64,000 nt of DNA from Bacillota bacterium. GTDB taxonomy: Bacteria; Bacillota; Clostridia; Lachnospirales; Lachnospiraceae. Below are positions 16,869 to 25,782 of the stretch, piece by piece. The stretch covers positions 1 through 64,000 of the forward strand of contig JAEYOQ010000025.1 of NCBI GenBank assembly GCA_023411555.1, written 5' to 3'. A program made the translations under genes and the position numbers. How positions within the stretch are numbered: position 1 is the first letter of the stretch; each line of letters starts with the position of its first letter. The notes under the pieces are model-generated. The model was not told where the DNA came from. It did not search any database and worked only from the letters and a program-made list of their open reading frames with translations.

Positions 16869-18206
16869 TTACTTTCCCTCAATCAGCCCTGTATGATAAT
16901 TGCCTGTTAGAAATTCCTCCCGCTCTAAAAGCTCATATTGGTATTCCGCATTGGTCTCAATCCCATCAATAATTAGTTCCGACAATGCTCTTTTCATTCG
17001 TCTGATGGCTTCTTCCCGGTTGCTTCCGTAGGCAATCACCTTGGCAAGCATAGAATCATAAGCAGAAGGAACCACATAGCCGGGATACAAGGCACTGTCA
17101 ACACGGATGCCGTATCCCCCTGGAAACAATACATTCTCTACACGTCCGGGACAGGGCATAAAATTCTTTGCCGGATCCTCAGCATTAATTCTACACTCAA
17201 TGGCATGACCACGAAATTCTATATTCGATTGGCGATAAGTCATCTCCTCACCACAGGCGATACAGATCTGAGCCTTGATCATATCGATTCCTGTCACCAT
17301 CTCCGTCACCGGGTGCTCAACCTGAATTCGTGTATTCATTTCCATGAAATAAAAATCTCCCTGCTGATCAAGTAAGAACTCAATGGTTCCGGCATTGATA
17401 TATCCGGTAGCCTGTGCCGCTCTTACTGCAGCAGCTCCCATCTTTTGTCGAAGCTCTGGTGTCATAATAGCAGAAGGAGATTCCTCAATCATCTTCTGAT
17501 TTCTTCTCTGGACAGAGCAGTCTCTCTCTCCCAGATGAACCACATTACCATGACTGTCTGCAAGTATCTGAAATTCTATGTGTTTAGGATTAAGGATTAA
17601 CTTCTCAATATATAATCTGTCATCGGCAAAGGAGGCTTTTGCTTCTGCCTTGGCAGAATGATAAGCCTTTTCTAACTCCTCCGGATGAAAGACCGGTCTC
17701 ATCCCCCTGCCTCCACCACCGGCAGAGGCCTTTATCATCACAGGATATCCGATGATCTCAGCTAGCACCGCCGCATCCTTAAGGCTTTCCACCTCTCCTT
17801 CGGAGCCTGGTACTACTGGTACTCCCGCCTTCAGCATGGTCTCTCTTGCCTTGGATTTGTTACCTAGAAGATCTATCGTATCTGCTTTCGGACCAATAAA
17901 GGTTATATTACAATCCTCACACATTCTGGCAAAGGAGCTGTTCTCAGATAGGAAGCCAAACCCCGGATGAATAGCAGTAGCTCCGGTTAATACGGTTGCA
18001 CTGATAATATTCTGCATATTAAGGTAGCTGTCTTTCGATCGAGCCGGACCGATACATACCGTTTCATCTGCCAGCATTACATGCAGGGCCTCCTGATCTG
18101 CTTCAGAATAGACAGCGACCGTCTCGATTCCCATTTCCTTGCAGGCGCGGATGATTCTGACTGCAATCTCTCCACGATTAGCGATTAATATCTTCTTAAA
18201 CATCAT
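16869..18206 (-). CDS. accC: Biotin carboxylase subunit of acetyl-CoA carboxylase
   Basis: A 445-residue ATP-grasp enzyme that carboxylates the biotin on AccB with bicarbonate and ATP. It begins FKKILIANRGEIAVRIIRA, has the Gly-rich ATP lid KASAGGGGRGM (about residues 157-167), ERDCSVQRR, and MNTRIQVEHPVTE (catalytic Glu and Arg). Full family length. ATG after AAGGAGAGAT. Between fabZ (42 bases upstream) and accD (three bases downstream). Confidence 0.98.
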   Translation of the reverse strand: MMFKKILIANRGEIAVRIIRACKEMGIETVAVYSEADQEALHVMLADETVCIGPARSKDSYLNMQNIISATVLTGATAIHPGFGFLSENSSFARMCEDCNITFIGPKADTIDLLGNKSKARETMLKAGVPVVPGSEGEVESLKDAAVLAEIIGYPVMIKASAGGGGRGMRPVFHPEELEKAYHSAKAEAKASFADDRLYIEKLILNPKHIEFQILADSHGNVVHLGERDCSVQRRNQKMIEESPSAIMTPELRQKMGAAAVRAAQATGYINAGTIEFLLDQQGDFYFMEMNTRIQVEHPVTEMVTGIDMIKAQICIACGEEMTYRQSNIEFRGHAIECRINAEDPAKNFMPCPGRVENVLFPGGYGIRVDSALYPGYVVPSAYDSMLAKVIAYGSNREEAIRRMKRALSELIIDGIETNAEYQYELLEREEFLTGNYHTGLIEGK

Positions 18207-18247
18207 ATCTCTCCTTGATTTGTCAGACTTATAATACCAGTCACAGA

Positions 18248-18679
18248 TTATGCTCCTATGGCAAAGGTCAAAACAGCCTCTACTGCCACCTTATCCTCTA
18301 CATAGGCAATTGCTGTTCCTACCCCGAAGCTTCCCTTGCTCTTTGTTATCTCAACCTCTAAGGTTAGCACATCTCCCGGAAGGACCTGACGCTTAAATTT
18401 CACCTTATCTATACCACCAAAATACACCAGCTTACCCTCATTTCCTTCCACCGTCAGCATACAGATTGCACCTGCCTGAGCAAGGGCCTCCAAAATCAGT
18501 ACACCTGGCATAACCGCTTTCCCCGGAAAATGTCCCTGAAAGAAGGGCTCATTCATCGTCACACATTTCCTGCAAGTGGCTCGCTTACCTGGCTCCAGCT
18601 CCATCACACGGTCCAGTAATAAAAATGGGCTACGATGAGGCAGTATTTTTTTTATTTCATCAACATTTAACATTATCAT
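18248..18679 (-). CDS. fabZ: 3-hydroxyacyl-ACP dehydratase FabZ
   Basis: Hot-dog-fold dehydratase of type II fatty acid synthesis, turning 3-hydroxyacyl-ACP into trans-2-enoyl-ACP. It has LPHRSPFLLLDRV (catalytic His in PHR) and FFQGHFPGKAVMPGVLILEALAQ (catalytic Glu). About 143 residues. Three in-frame ATGs are clustered at 18673-18685; AAAGG fits best with the middle one (18677-18679). A longer in-frame start at 18712 has no ribosome binding site. There is no second fabZ or fabA/fabN-like isomerase in the operon, so how unsaturated chains arise is not answered here. Confidence 0.96.
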   Translation of the reverse strand: MIMLNVDEIKKILPHRSPFLLLDRVMELEPGKRATCRKCVTMNEPFFQGHFPGKAVMPGVLILEALAQAGAICMLTVEGNEGKLVYFGGIDKVKFKRQVLPGDVLTLEVEITKSKGSFGVGTAIAYVEDKVAVEAVLTFAIGA

Positions 18680-18726
18680 TACCATGCCTTTCTCAAAGCT
18701 TGCAAGTATCAACTCTCTATGGAAAA

Positions 18727-19242
18727 CTACTTAATCAAAAACAGCGGCTGTCCGTATTCTACCATCTCTTCATTACCTACCAACACCTTAACAATCTCTC
18801 CGTCATGCTCACTCTCAATTTCATTCATCAGCTTCATCGCTTCAATGATACAGATAGTCTGTCCTTTCTTTACCTTATCTCCCACCTTAACATAGGGAGG
18901 TTTATCCGGAGAAGGCTGAGCATAAAAGGTTCCTACCATCGGAGACACCAGCTTCTTATGACTCTCCTCAGCTTCCCCTGATGCAGCCTGAGTAAGAGGT
19001 GTTATACTATTAGTCACATTTTGAACTGACTGATTTATCGTCTGTGGCTGACCCATTACCGGTGGATTTAGCAGATAGGGTAGCTGGTTTTGTGCAAAAG
19101 CCTGTGGGTTTGAATTCTGATTATCAGAGGGTTTATCTTTCTTCTCCAGACAGATACGTATCCCCTCCTCTTCTATCTCAAGCTTCGTTAAATCTGTATG
19201 ATTCATTTCCTTCATCAGGTTAATAATTGCCTTGTAATCCAT
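18727..19242 (-). CDS. accB: Biotin carboxyl carrier protein of acetyl-CoA carboxylase
   Basis: A 171-residue carrier. The N-terminal helical part (to about residue 40) contacts AccC. A Pro/Gln/Asn-rich flexible linker (about 40-95) follows, and then the biotinyl domain with SPMVGTFYAQPSPD and the biotin-lysine motif EAMKLM (Lys about residue 137). ATG after TTGGAGGCGAACG. It lies between fabF and fabZ, the usual place in this operon type. Confidence 0.97.
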   Translation of the reverse strand: MDYKAIINLMKEMNHTDLTKLEIEEEGIRICLEKKDKPSDNQNSNPQAFAQNQLPYLLNPPVMGQPQTINQSVQNVTNSITPLTQAASGEAEESHKKLVSPMVGTFYAQPSPDKPPYVKVGDKVKKGQTICIIEAMKLMNEIESEHDGEIVKVLVGNEEMVEYGQPLFLIK

Positions 19243-19314
19243 CGTTCGCCTCCAAAATACCGCTCTGCGGGAGCTTTAAAAATATATTTATTTCATGGGA
19301 TTATCCCTCAATCT

Positions 19315-20550
19315 CTAAACTATCTTTTTGAACAATAAGGTAGCGTTATGTCCTCCAAAGCCTAAGGAGTTTGACATGGTATAGATAAGCTCCGCCGATC
19401 TGCCTACATTCGCAACATAATCCAGATCACATTCCTCATCAACTACCTTCAGACCGATGGTAGGTGGAAGGAAGCTTTTCTCTATTGCCTTAATACAGAT
19501 AACTGCCTCGACCGCTCCTGCCGCACCAAGAAGATGCCCAATCATAGACTTGGTAGAGCTTACCGGAATCTGATAAGCTGCCTCACCCATGGCCAGCTTG
19601 ATTGCAGCTGTCTCGATCCGATCATTGGCTGGAGTACTGGTACCATGTGCATTGATATAGGAGATCTCCTTCGGGGTTACCTTTGCCTCCTCCATCGCCA
19701 ATCTCATGGCCTTTGCGCCACCCTCTCCATCCGGAGACGGAGCAGTGATATGATAGGCATCACTGGTTGTACCATAGCCTACAACTTCTGCATAAAGCTT
19801 CGCTCCTCGAGCCTTAGCATGCTCATATTCCTCTAGCAACAAGATACCTGCACCTTCACCCATAACAAAGCCATCTCGCTCCTTATCAAAAGGGATGGAC
19901 GCTCTTGTCGGATCACTGCTGGTGGATAAGGCCGTTAGGGCAGAGAAGCCTGCAACTCCCAGAGGAGTGATCGATCCTTCTGTTCCTCCTGCCAAGATAA
20001 TATCTGCGTAACCATGCTTAATACTGCGATAGGCCTCACCAATGCAGTTATTTCCTGTTGCACAGGCAGTTACTACATTTGTACAGACGCCATACGCACC
20101 AAATTGGATCGCTATATTGCCAGCCGCCATATTGGTAATTGTCATAGGGATGAAAAGTGGATTAACACGTCTCGGTCCCTTTTCCAGTAGATTTTTCGTT
20201 TCCTTCTCGATGAGTCCGATACTACCGATACCAGAGCCAACGATTACGCCGAAGCGGTCACGATTTACTTGCTCCAGATTGATACCCGAATCCTCCAGTG
20301 CCTCCTTCGCCGCAGCTACCGCAAAATGAGAAAACCGATCCATCCTTTTGGCATCCTTAAATTCCATGTACCTTTTCGGATCGAAATCCTTCACCTCAGC
20401 TGCAAGCTTAGCCTGAAAGCCCTCTGTATCAAAAGCTTTAATAAAGTCAATACCGCAGGTACCAGCCTGTATGTTTCGAAAGAATTCCTCTACACTATTA
20501 CCGATTGGGGTAATAGCTCCCATACCTGTAACTACTACTCTATGATTCAT
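19315..20550 (-). CDS. fabF: 3-oxoacyl-ACP synthase II FabF
   Basis: A 411-residue condensing enzyme that extends acyl-ACP with malonyl-ACP. The Cys-His-His triad is visible: TACATGNNCIGEA (active-site Cys about 163), NAHGTSTPAND (His about 303) and SSTKSMIGHLLGAAGA (His about 340). ATG at 20548-20550 chosen because AGAGG precedes it and family members begin at RVVVTGMG; an in-frame start ten codons earlier is less likely. Downstream of fabG by about 100 bases of the operon. Confidence 0.97.
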   Translation of the reverse strand: MNHRVVVTGMGAITPIGNSVEEFFRNIQAGTCGIDFIKAFDTEGFQAKLAAEVKDFDPKRYMEFKDAKRMDRFSHFAVAAAKEALEDSGINLEQVNRDRFGVIVGSGIGSIGLIEKETKNLLEKGPRRVNPLFIPMTITNMAAGNIAIQFGAYGVCTNVVTACATGNNCIGEAYRSIKHGYADIILAGGTEGSITPLGVAGFSALTALSTSSDPTRASIPFDKERDGFVMGEGAGILLLEEYEHAKARGAKLYAEVVGYGTTSDAYHITAPSPDGEGGAKAMRLAMEEAKVTPKEISYINAHGTSTPANDRIETAAIKLAMGEAAYQIPVSSTKSMIGHLLGAAGAVEAVICIKAIEKSFLPPTIGLKVVDEECDLDYVANVGRSAELIYTMSNSLGFGGHNATLLFKKIV

Positions 20551-20658
20551 CTCTAACCTCTCTCGATGCTTCTTCAACATCTCTATTTAATAGATTCAAC
20601 TTCATGAGATTTTCCCTTCTTCACGCCAACGAAGTAAGGTTGTATCTGCTTGTTCACG

Positions 20659-21399
20659 CTACATGGCAAGACCGCCATCTACTAAAAGCACCTGTCCGGT
20701 GATATAATTGGCTGCTTCCGAGGCCAAGAAGCTAACTGCCCCTGCTACCTCGCTTGCTATGCCATAACGTTTCAGCGGTATGCTTGCAATCATTGCTTCC
20801 TTCACCTTATCCGGCAGCTGGTCTGTCATATCTGTCTCGATGAAGCCAGGTGCAACTGCATTTACCGTAATACCGCGTGAGGAAAGCTCTCTTGCCACTG
20901 CTTTCGTCATACCAATCACTCCTGCTTTGGACGCCGCATAGTTAACCTGCCCCATATTACCGGTAATTCCGACCACAGAAGAGATATTTATGATCTTGCC
21001 ACTTCGCTGCTTCAGCATTATGGTTGCAGCATACTTAGTGCAGAAGAAGGTTCCCTTCAGATTCGTATCAATTACACTGTCAAAATCCTGTTCCGTCATA
21101 CGCATCAGCAGGTTATCCTTTGTAATACCGGCATTATTCACCAATACATCCAACCTGCCGAATTGCTTCACTGCCGCTTCAATCAATCTTTTCGCATCCT
21201 CTTCCTGACTAACATCAGCCTGGACAGCTATAGCCTCCCCTCCGGTACTTCGAATGGTATCTATGACCTCTTCGACCTGAGTAGCACTACTGCGGTAATT
21301 TACAACTACCCTGGAGCCGTTTTCGGCAAAATGTAAAGCAATTGCCTTCCCTATGCCTTTTCCGGCTCCTGTGATTACTGCAACCTTTCCTTTCAGCAT
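20659..21399 (-). CDS. fabG: 3-oxoacyl-ACP reductase FabG
   Basis: A 246-residue short-chain dehydrogenase that reduces 3-oxoacyl-ACP with NADPH. TGAGKGIGKAIA (12-23) is the nucleotide-binding loop, NNAG (about 88-91), Ser about 140 in ISSVVG, and the YAASKAG motif gives Tyr153 and Lys157. The tail GQVLLVDGGLAM is typical of FabG. ATG after AAAGGAAATGAG. 17 bases after fabD. Confidence 0.97.
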   Translation of the reverse strand: MLKGKVAVITGAGKGIGKAIALHFAENGSRVVVNYRSSATQVEEVIDTIRSTGGEAIAVQADVSQEEDAKRLIEAAVKQFGRLDVLVNNAGITKDNLLMRMTEQDFDSVIDTNLKGTFFCTKYAATIMLKQRSGKIINISSVVGITGNMGQVNYAASKAGVIGMTKAVARELSSRGITVNAVAPGFIETDMTDQLPDKVKEAMIASIPLKRYGIASEVAGAVSFLASEAANYITGQVLLVDGGLAM

Positions 21400-21416
21400 C
21401 TTAACTCATTTCCTTT

Positions 21417-22358
21417 CTATCCTGTTGCCTGTATCGCCTTTGCAGTATTCTCCAAGGAAAGAACATCTTCCACATTATAGATATTAAGTCCCCGGTCTAT
21501 CTTTTTGACAAAGCCGGATAAGGTCCTTCCCGGTCCGATCTCAATAAAGTCTGTCACCCCATCGGCAACCATTCTGTGCAGAGTCTGCTCCCATAACACA
21601 CTACTCTTTACCTGCCTGTAAAGCAGGTCCTTTAGCTGAGTCGAGTCCTCAATATAATCTGCAGTCACATTACTTATCACCGGAATCATCAGCTCACCGA
21701 GTAGCATATGATCTAGTTCCTGTTTTAGACGATCAGCCGCCGGCTTAAGCATTGAGGTATGGAAGGGTGCACTTACCGGCAAATCGATGGTCTTCAAAGC
21801 TCCCTTTTCCTTTGCCAGTCTTACTGCTTCCTCCACCGCTTTTATCTCGCCTCCTATGACAATCTGTCCAGGACAGTTAAAATTAGCCGGTTCTACAATA
21901 CCGATGTGTCTTGCTTCCTCACAAGCTTCTCTCACCCTATCCTCTGCCAGGTTGAGAATGGCACTCATCTTACCGATCCCTGCCGGTACCGCCTCCTGCA
22001 TGAAACGCCCACGCTTACGAACGAGCGGAACCACCTGAGCTAAGGTGAAGGCTCCTGCGGCAGTGAGAGCAGAATACTCTCCGAGACTTAGACCAGCAAC
22101 TACATCGGGTATAATGCCCATCTCACGGACTACCTGGTAGACCGCCAGGGACATAGTAACCACAGCTGGCTGGGTATTCTCAGTCAGATCAAGCTCCTCC
22201 TTTGATCCATCAAAAATCAGCTTTGTAATATTGAAACCTAAGCAATCGCCTGCTTCCTCAAAGACCTGCCTGTATACCGGATAGGTGTCGTAAAGCCCTT
22301 TCCCCATTCCGATGTACTGGGCTCCCTGTCCGGCAAACAAAAAAGCTATTTTTCTCAT
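21417..22358 (-). CDS. fabD: Malonyl-CoA:ACP transacylase FabD
   Basis: A 313-residue acyltransferase loading malonyl groups onto ACP. FAGQGAQYIGMG (8-19) forms the oxyanion loop, GLSLGEYSAL (90-99) holds the nucleophilic Ser, FNCPGQIVIGG and VSAPFHTSML carry the conserved Asn/Gln and the catalytic His. ATG after ATGGAGGATAT. In the operon between fabK and fabG with short spacers. Confidence 0.97.
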   Translation of the reverse strand: MRKIAFLFAGQGAQYIGMGKGLYDTYPVYRQVFEEAGDCLGFNITKLIFDGSKEELDLTENTQPAVVTMSLAVYQVVREMGIIPDVVAGLSLGEYSALTAAGAFTLAQVVPLVRKRGRFMQEAVPAGIGKMSAILNLAEDRVREACEEARHIGIVEPANFNCPGQIVIGGEIKAVEEAVRLAKEKGALKTIDLPVSAPFHTSMLKPAADRLKQELDHMLLGELMIPVISNVTADYIEDSTQLKDLLYRQVKSSVLWEQTLHRMVADGVTDFIEIGPGRTLSGFVKKIDRGLNIYNVEDVLSLENTAKAIQATG

Positions 22359-22393
22359 ATATCCTCCATCTTAAGGGGTATCACTTGGTATGA

Positions 22394-23323
22394 TTAATTC
22401 CGATCTCCCAGAAGCTGTTCTGCGCCATACATCAATTCACGGATAATATCCTTACAGCTTTGCTCTTTGTTGACCATGGCAGCAACCTGACCGGCCATGA
22501 CACTACCGAAATCCACATCTCCCTGAACTACCGCCTTAGCCAAGGCGCCAACACCAAGCTGCTCAATCTCCTCAACGGATGCGCCAGCAGCTTCTAATTC
22601 ATTGAATCTTCTAGTTAGCTTATTCTTTATGGTTCTTACAGGATGACCTGTTGATCTCCCAGTGACCACTGTATCAATATCTCTTGCACCAATTACCCTC
22701 TGCTTATAATTACCATGTACCGTACATTCATAGGACGTTAAAAAACGGGTTCCTATCTGGACCGCCTCTGCTCCCAGCATAAATGCTGCTGCCATGCCTC
22801 TGCCATCGGCGATCCCACCTGCTGCAATAACCGGGACATCCACTGCGTCCACCACCTGAGGAACTAAGACCATCGTTGTCAGCTCTCCCACATGTCCGCC
22901 AGACTCTGTACCCTCTGCTATTACAGCATCTGCGCCACTTCGAACCATCCGTTTTGCTATTGCAACAGATGGAACTACCGGAATCACCTTAATTCCATGG
23001 GCCTTCCACATGTCCATATATTTACCCGGTGCGCCCGCTCCGGTTGTGACAACCTTAACTCCCTCTTCACAAACCATCTTAGCGATATCATCCGCGAATT
23101 CACTCAGGAGCATGATATTAACACCAAAAGGCTTCTTCGTTAATTCCTTCGCCTTTCTAACTTCAGTCAATATCACATCCACAGGCGCGGTTCCCCCGGC
23201 AATAATCCCCAATCCTCCTGCTTCTGATACTGCAGATGCAAGAGAGGCATCTGAAATTCTAGCCATAGCACCTTGAAAAATCGGATACTCAATATTCAGT
23301 AATTCGCAAACTCTTGATTTCAT
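22394..23323 (-). CDS. fabK: Enoyl-ACP reductase II FabK (FMN-dependent)
   Basis: A 309-residue FMN TIM-barrel enzyme of the FabK / nitronate monooxygenase family. It reduces enoyl-ACP in the last step of chain elongation, in place of FabI. It opens YPIFQGAMARISDASLASAVSEAGGLG and has GTESGGHVGE, PVIAAGGIADG and GAEAVQIGTRFL for flavin binding. Position between acpP and fabD supports FabK rather than a nitronate oxidase. FabK enzymes are insensitive to triclosan, which acts on FabI. Confidence 0.95.
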   Translation of the reverse strand: MKSRVCELLNIEYPIFQGAMARISDASLASAVSEAGGLGIIAGGTAPVDVILTEVRKAKELTKKPFGVNIMLLSEFADDIAKMVCEEGVKVVTTGAGAPGKYMDMWKAHGIKVIPVVPSVAIAKRMVRSGADAVIAEGTESGGHVGELTTMVLVPQVVDAVDVPVIAAGGIADGRGMAAAFMLGAEAVQIGTRFLTSYECTVHGNYKQRVIGARDIDTVVTGRSTGHPVRTIKNKLTRRFNELEAAGASVEEIEQLGVGALAKAVVQGDVDFGSVMAGQVAAMVNKEQSCKDIIRELMYGAEQLLGDRN

Positions 23324-23386
23324 GCTCTTAACAACTCCATTCTGCTGCCCTTAAGCCACACATGTACTCCGGAACCGTATCATCCC

Positions 23387-23623
23387 CTATTGCTCTTCAC
23401 TTCTGCTGTTCAGATACCTCTCCATATCGCCGATTGTACTAATATTCTCTGTATCCTCGGTAGGAATCTCTATCCCGAACTCCTCCTCTAGGGACATAAT
23501 AATCTGGAATAAATCCAGCGAATCTGCATTTAAATCCTCCTTTAAGGAAGTCTCCTGTGTTAACTCTGCTACCTCTACTCCTAATTGTTCCGCCACAACC
23601 TCTTTAATCTTATCTAAGTTCAT
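23387..23623 (-). CDS. acpP: Acyl carrier protein
   Basis: A 78-residue acidic helical protein carrying growing acyl chains on 4'-phosphopantetheine attached to the Ser in DLNADSLDLFQIIMSLEEEFG (motif DSL, Ser about residue 35). ATG after AGGAGGACC. The 267 bases between it and fabH (23624-23890) hold no gene. They are AT-rich and include small inverted repeats (GAACTG...CAGTTC), so an internal promoter is possible. Confidence 0.97.
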   Translation of the reverse strand: MNLDKIKEVVAEQLGVEVAELTQETSLKEDLNADSLDLFQIIMSLEEEFGIEIPTEDTENISTIGDMERYLNSRSEEQ

Positions 23624-23890
23624 AATCTTATGGTCCTCCTCATATATACGAAGGACTACCTCCTTTTCATTTTATCAGGGAAGAGCCTGGCTCCTTCCAT
23701 ATTATGTTTAATATAGAACTGCATATCAGACAGTTCAAAGGCGCTTTCTCGTCTTGTAACGTTAATCGCGCAATCTATGATTAAGGGCTAATTACCCTGT
23801 AATCCATGCTATAATTTAATACTCGAAATTAATCTATTAAAATACTTTATTAAATTATTTTAACTATTAATGTAAAAAAATAATCCTTCA

Positions 23891-24865
23891 TTACCACTCA
23901 ACCAGTATAGCCCCACTGGTCATCCCACCACCAAAGCCTATGAGAAGCAGCTTATCTCCGGCTGTGAGCATTCCCTTCTGAACCATTTCATCCAGAGCAA
24001 TCCCTATTGAGGCCGCGGAGGTGTTCCCATAGAGGTCCAGGTTCATATAGAACCTTTCAATCGGGATCTTGGATGATTTTGCGGCCTGCTCAATAATTCG
24101 ATAATTTGCCTGATGAGTTACAATATACTTAATGTCATCCTCTGATGTATCGGCTTTCTGCAGTATGGTATGAATATGCTCTGTGATGCTTCTCACAGCG
24201 AACTTAAATACCTCCTGTCCCTTCATCGTGATTGTACGGGTCAAATCATCCTTCTTTGATATCATGGGATTATAAAGCGGTAGGGCCGGAAGACTCAGAT
24301 AATCCTTCTTACTTCCATCACTTAATAGATGAACCGTAGAGATTCCCTTGTTGGCGTCGGATGCACTTAGCAACACAGCTCCCGCTCCATCTCCGAAGAG
24401 AACACAGGTGGATCGATCTGTCCAATCCAGAGTCTTTGATAGGGTTTCTGCTCCAACTACCAGTATCTTCTGATACATCCCTGCCTCTATAAAGGCAGCT
24501 GCACATGCCATTCCGTAAATCAGACCACTACAGGCCGCTGCTAAATCAAAGGCGGCTGCTTTCCTTGCTCCTAATCGTTCCTGTACCATACATGCCACAG
24601 AGGGCATAAAGGAATCCGGTGTAATGGTTGCACAGATGATAAGATCAAGCTCCTTTGCATCGACTGCCGCACTCTGTAAGGCTCTGTATGCCGCTTCATA
24701 AGCCAGATCTGAAGTATTTTCTCCGGTTGATATTCTTCTTTCTCTAATTCCGGTTCTTGATGCTATCCATTCATCACTGGTCTCAACCAGCTCTGCCATA
24801 GCTGCATTTGTCATTCGGTATTCCGGAACATAACTGCCAGTTCCGGCAATAATTGCGCGTCTCAT
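23891..24865 (-). CDS. fabH: 3-oxoacyl-ACP synthase III FabH
   Basis: A 324-residue initiating condensing enzyme joining acetyl-CoA (or a branched starter) to malonyl-ACP. The active site is Cys in DLAAACSGLIYGMA (about 111), His in VTHQANYRI (about 249), Asn in LYGNTSAAS (about 279). ATG after AAGGAGGACTACAG. It lies 36 bases after the fabT-type regulator, second gene of the operon. Confidence 0.97.
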   Translation of the reverse strand: MRRAIIAGTGSYVPEYRMTNAAMAELVETSDEWIASRTGIRERRISTGENTSDLAYEAAYRALQSAAVDAKELDLIICATITPDSFMPSVACMVQERLGARKAAAFDLAAACSGLIYGMACAAAFIEAGMYQKILVVGAETLSKTLDWTDRSTCVLFGDGAGAVLLSASDANKGISTVHLLSDGSKKDYLSLPALPLYNPMISKKDDLTRTITMKGQEVFKFAVRSITEHIHTILQKADTSEDDIKYIVTHQANYRIIEQAAKSSKIPIERFYMNLDLYGNTSAASIGIALDEMVQKGMLTAGDKLLLIGFGGGMTSGAILVEW

Positions 24866-24900
24866 TCTGTAGTCCTCCTTAACATAATAAAGGCACCGAC

Positions 24901-25359
24901 CTATCCCTTATCTGATCCGGAATATATATCCTTCAGGTGCTTATTTAGCTTACTCAGGGCTGCTAATAATACTTCCTCCTCCTGAGTTGTAAAATCCTGC
25001 ATAATCGCCTTTACCATGTCCAAATGAAACTTCTCATGAATTCTGTAAGCAAGCTTTCCCCTTTTCGTCAAATTTACATTCACTATTCTACGATCCGCAT
25101 CACTCCTACTTCGTTCCACATAGCCCTTCTTAATCAGCTTATCAACAGCAATTGTCAAGGTACCCATTGTAATCCCCAGCTCCATTGCCACCTCGGACAT
25201 AGTTTTCGCTCCGTACAGACCGACAGCCTCAATAGTATGAATCTCCGTAATAGACAGATCCTTAAAGGCTCCCTGCTTGATGGAATATTCCTCTATATGA
25301 TTCACATCATCGTAAACCTCGACAAGCATCCTATTAATTTCATTCAATTTCTCGTTCAT
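24901..25359 (-). CDS. fabT: MarR-family regulator of fatty acid synthesis (FabT-like)
   Basis: A 152-residue winged-helix repressor of the MarR family. The recognition region reads GAKTMSEVAMELGITMGTLTIAVDKLIKKGYVER and the wing RSDADRRIVNVNLTKRG. FabT binds acyl-ACP and represses fab genes in streptococci and relatives. This protein is the first gene of the fab operon, and a perfect FabT-type palindrome overlaps the -10 of the promoter in front of it, so it should repress its own operon. Name given by context and motif, not by a search. Confidence 0.88.
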   Translation of the reverse strand: MNEKLNEINRMLVEVYDDVNHIEEYSIKQGAFKDLSITEIHTIEAVGLYGAKTMSEVAMELGITMGTLTIAVDKLIKKGYVERSRSDADRRIVNVNLTKRGKLAYRIHEKFHLDMVKAIMQDFTTQEEEVLLAALSKLNKHLKDIYSGSDKG

Positions 25360-25433
25360 GCGCTACACTCCCATGCATAAATCAGGTACCCCTTTATGCC
25401 TGCCATACAAATTAATTGCTTTGTATTACAAAT

Positions 25434-25476
25434 ATTTTGATATTCAAAATATAAAGGAAAAACTTCCTCTTGTCAA
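25434..25476 (-). promoter_or_regulatory. fab operon promoter with FabT-type operator
   Basis: On the minus strand: TTGACA (25476-25471), a 17-base spacer, TATATT (25453-25448). The palindrome ATTTTGA-TAT-TCAAAAT (25434-25450) overlaps the -10 box and start region. It matches the known FabT site pattern of TTTGA and TCAAA half-sites around three bases. Confidence 0.88.
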
Positions 25477-25507
25477 GAGTAATTTATTAATTTCTCATTC
25501 AAAAACA

Positions 25508-25663
25508 TTATAATGCATGTGAGGTCATAGTAATTGGTTCATTAGTAATCACAGGAATGTCCATTTTATTAAGAATGACTTCAACAGCATGAGTGCCTAA
25601 ATCATTGGTTATTTGATTTCTAATAGGCTCAAATAATTTAGCAAAAAAAGGATAAAGATACTT
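25508..25663 (-). other. Coding-like relic downstream of the glnA terminator
   Basis: A minus-strand frame ending at 25508 or just before reads FEPIRNQITNDLGTHAVEVI and on to a TAA stop, with protein-like codon use. It has no start codon: upstream it runs into the glnA terminator. It looks like the 3' end of a lost gene. No family recognised. Confidence 0.25.
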
Positions 25664-25690
25664 TATAGAAAAGAGTATCTTTATCCTTTT
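25643..25690 (-). terminator. Rho-independent terminator of glnA
   Basis: Perfect 17-base arms (25646-25662 and 25674-25690; AAAAGGATAAAGATACT) with a T run on the minus strand (25649-25643), about 95 bases after the glnA stop. Confidence 0.92.
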
Positions 25691-25782
25691 GCTTATCTAG
25701 TTTGGAAAATTAAAAATAAACATTTTTTAGCTATACAATTTATATCTATTTAGGGATATAACAAAGTCATAGGAAAAACATT

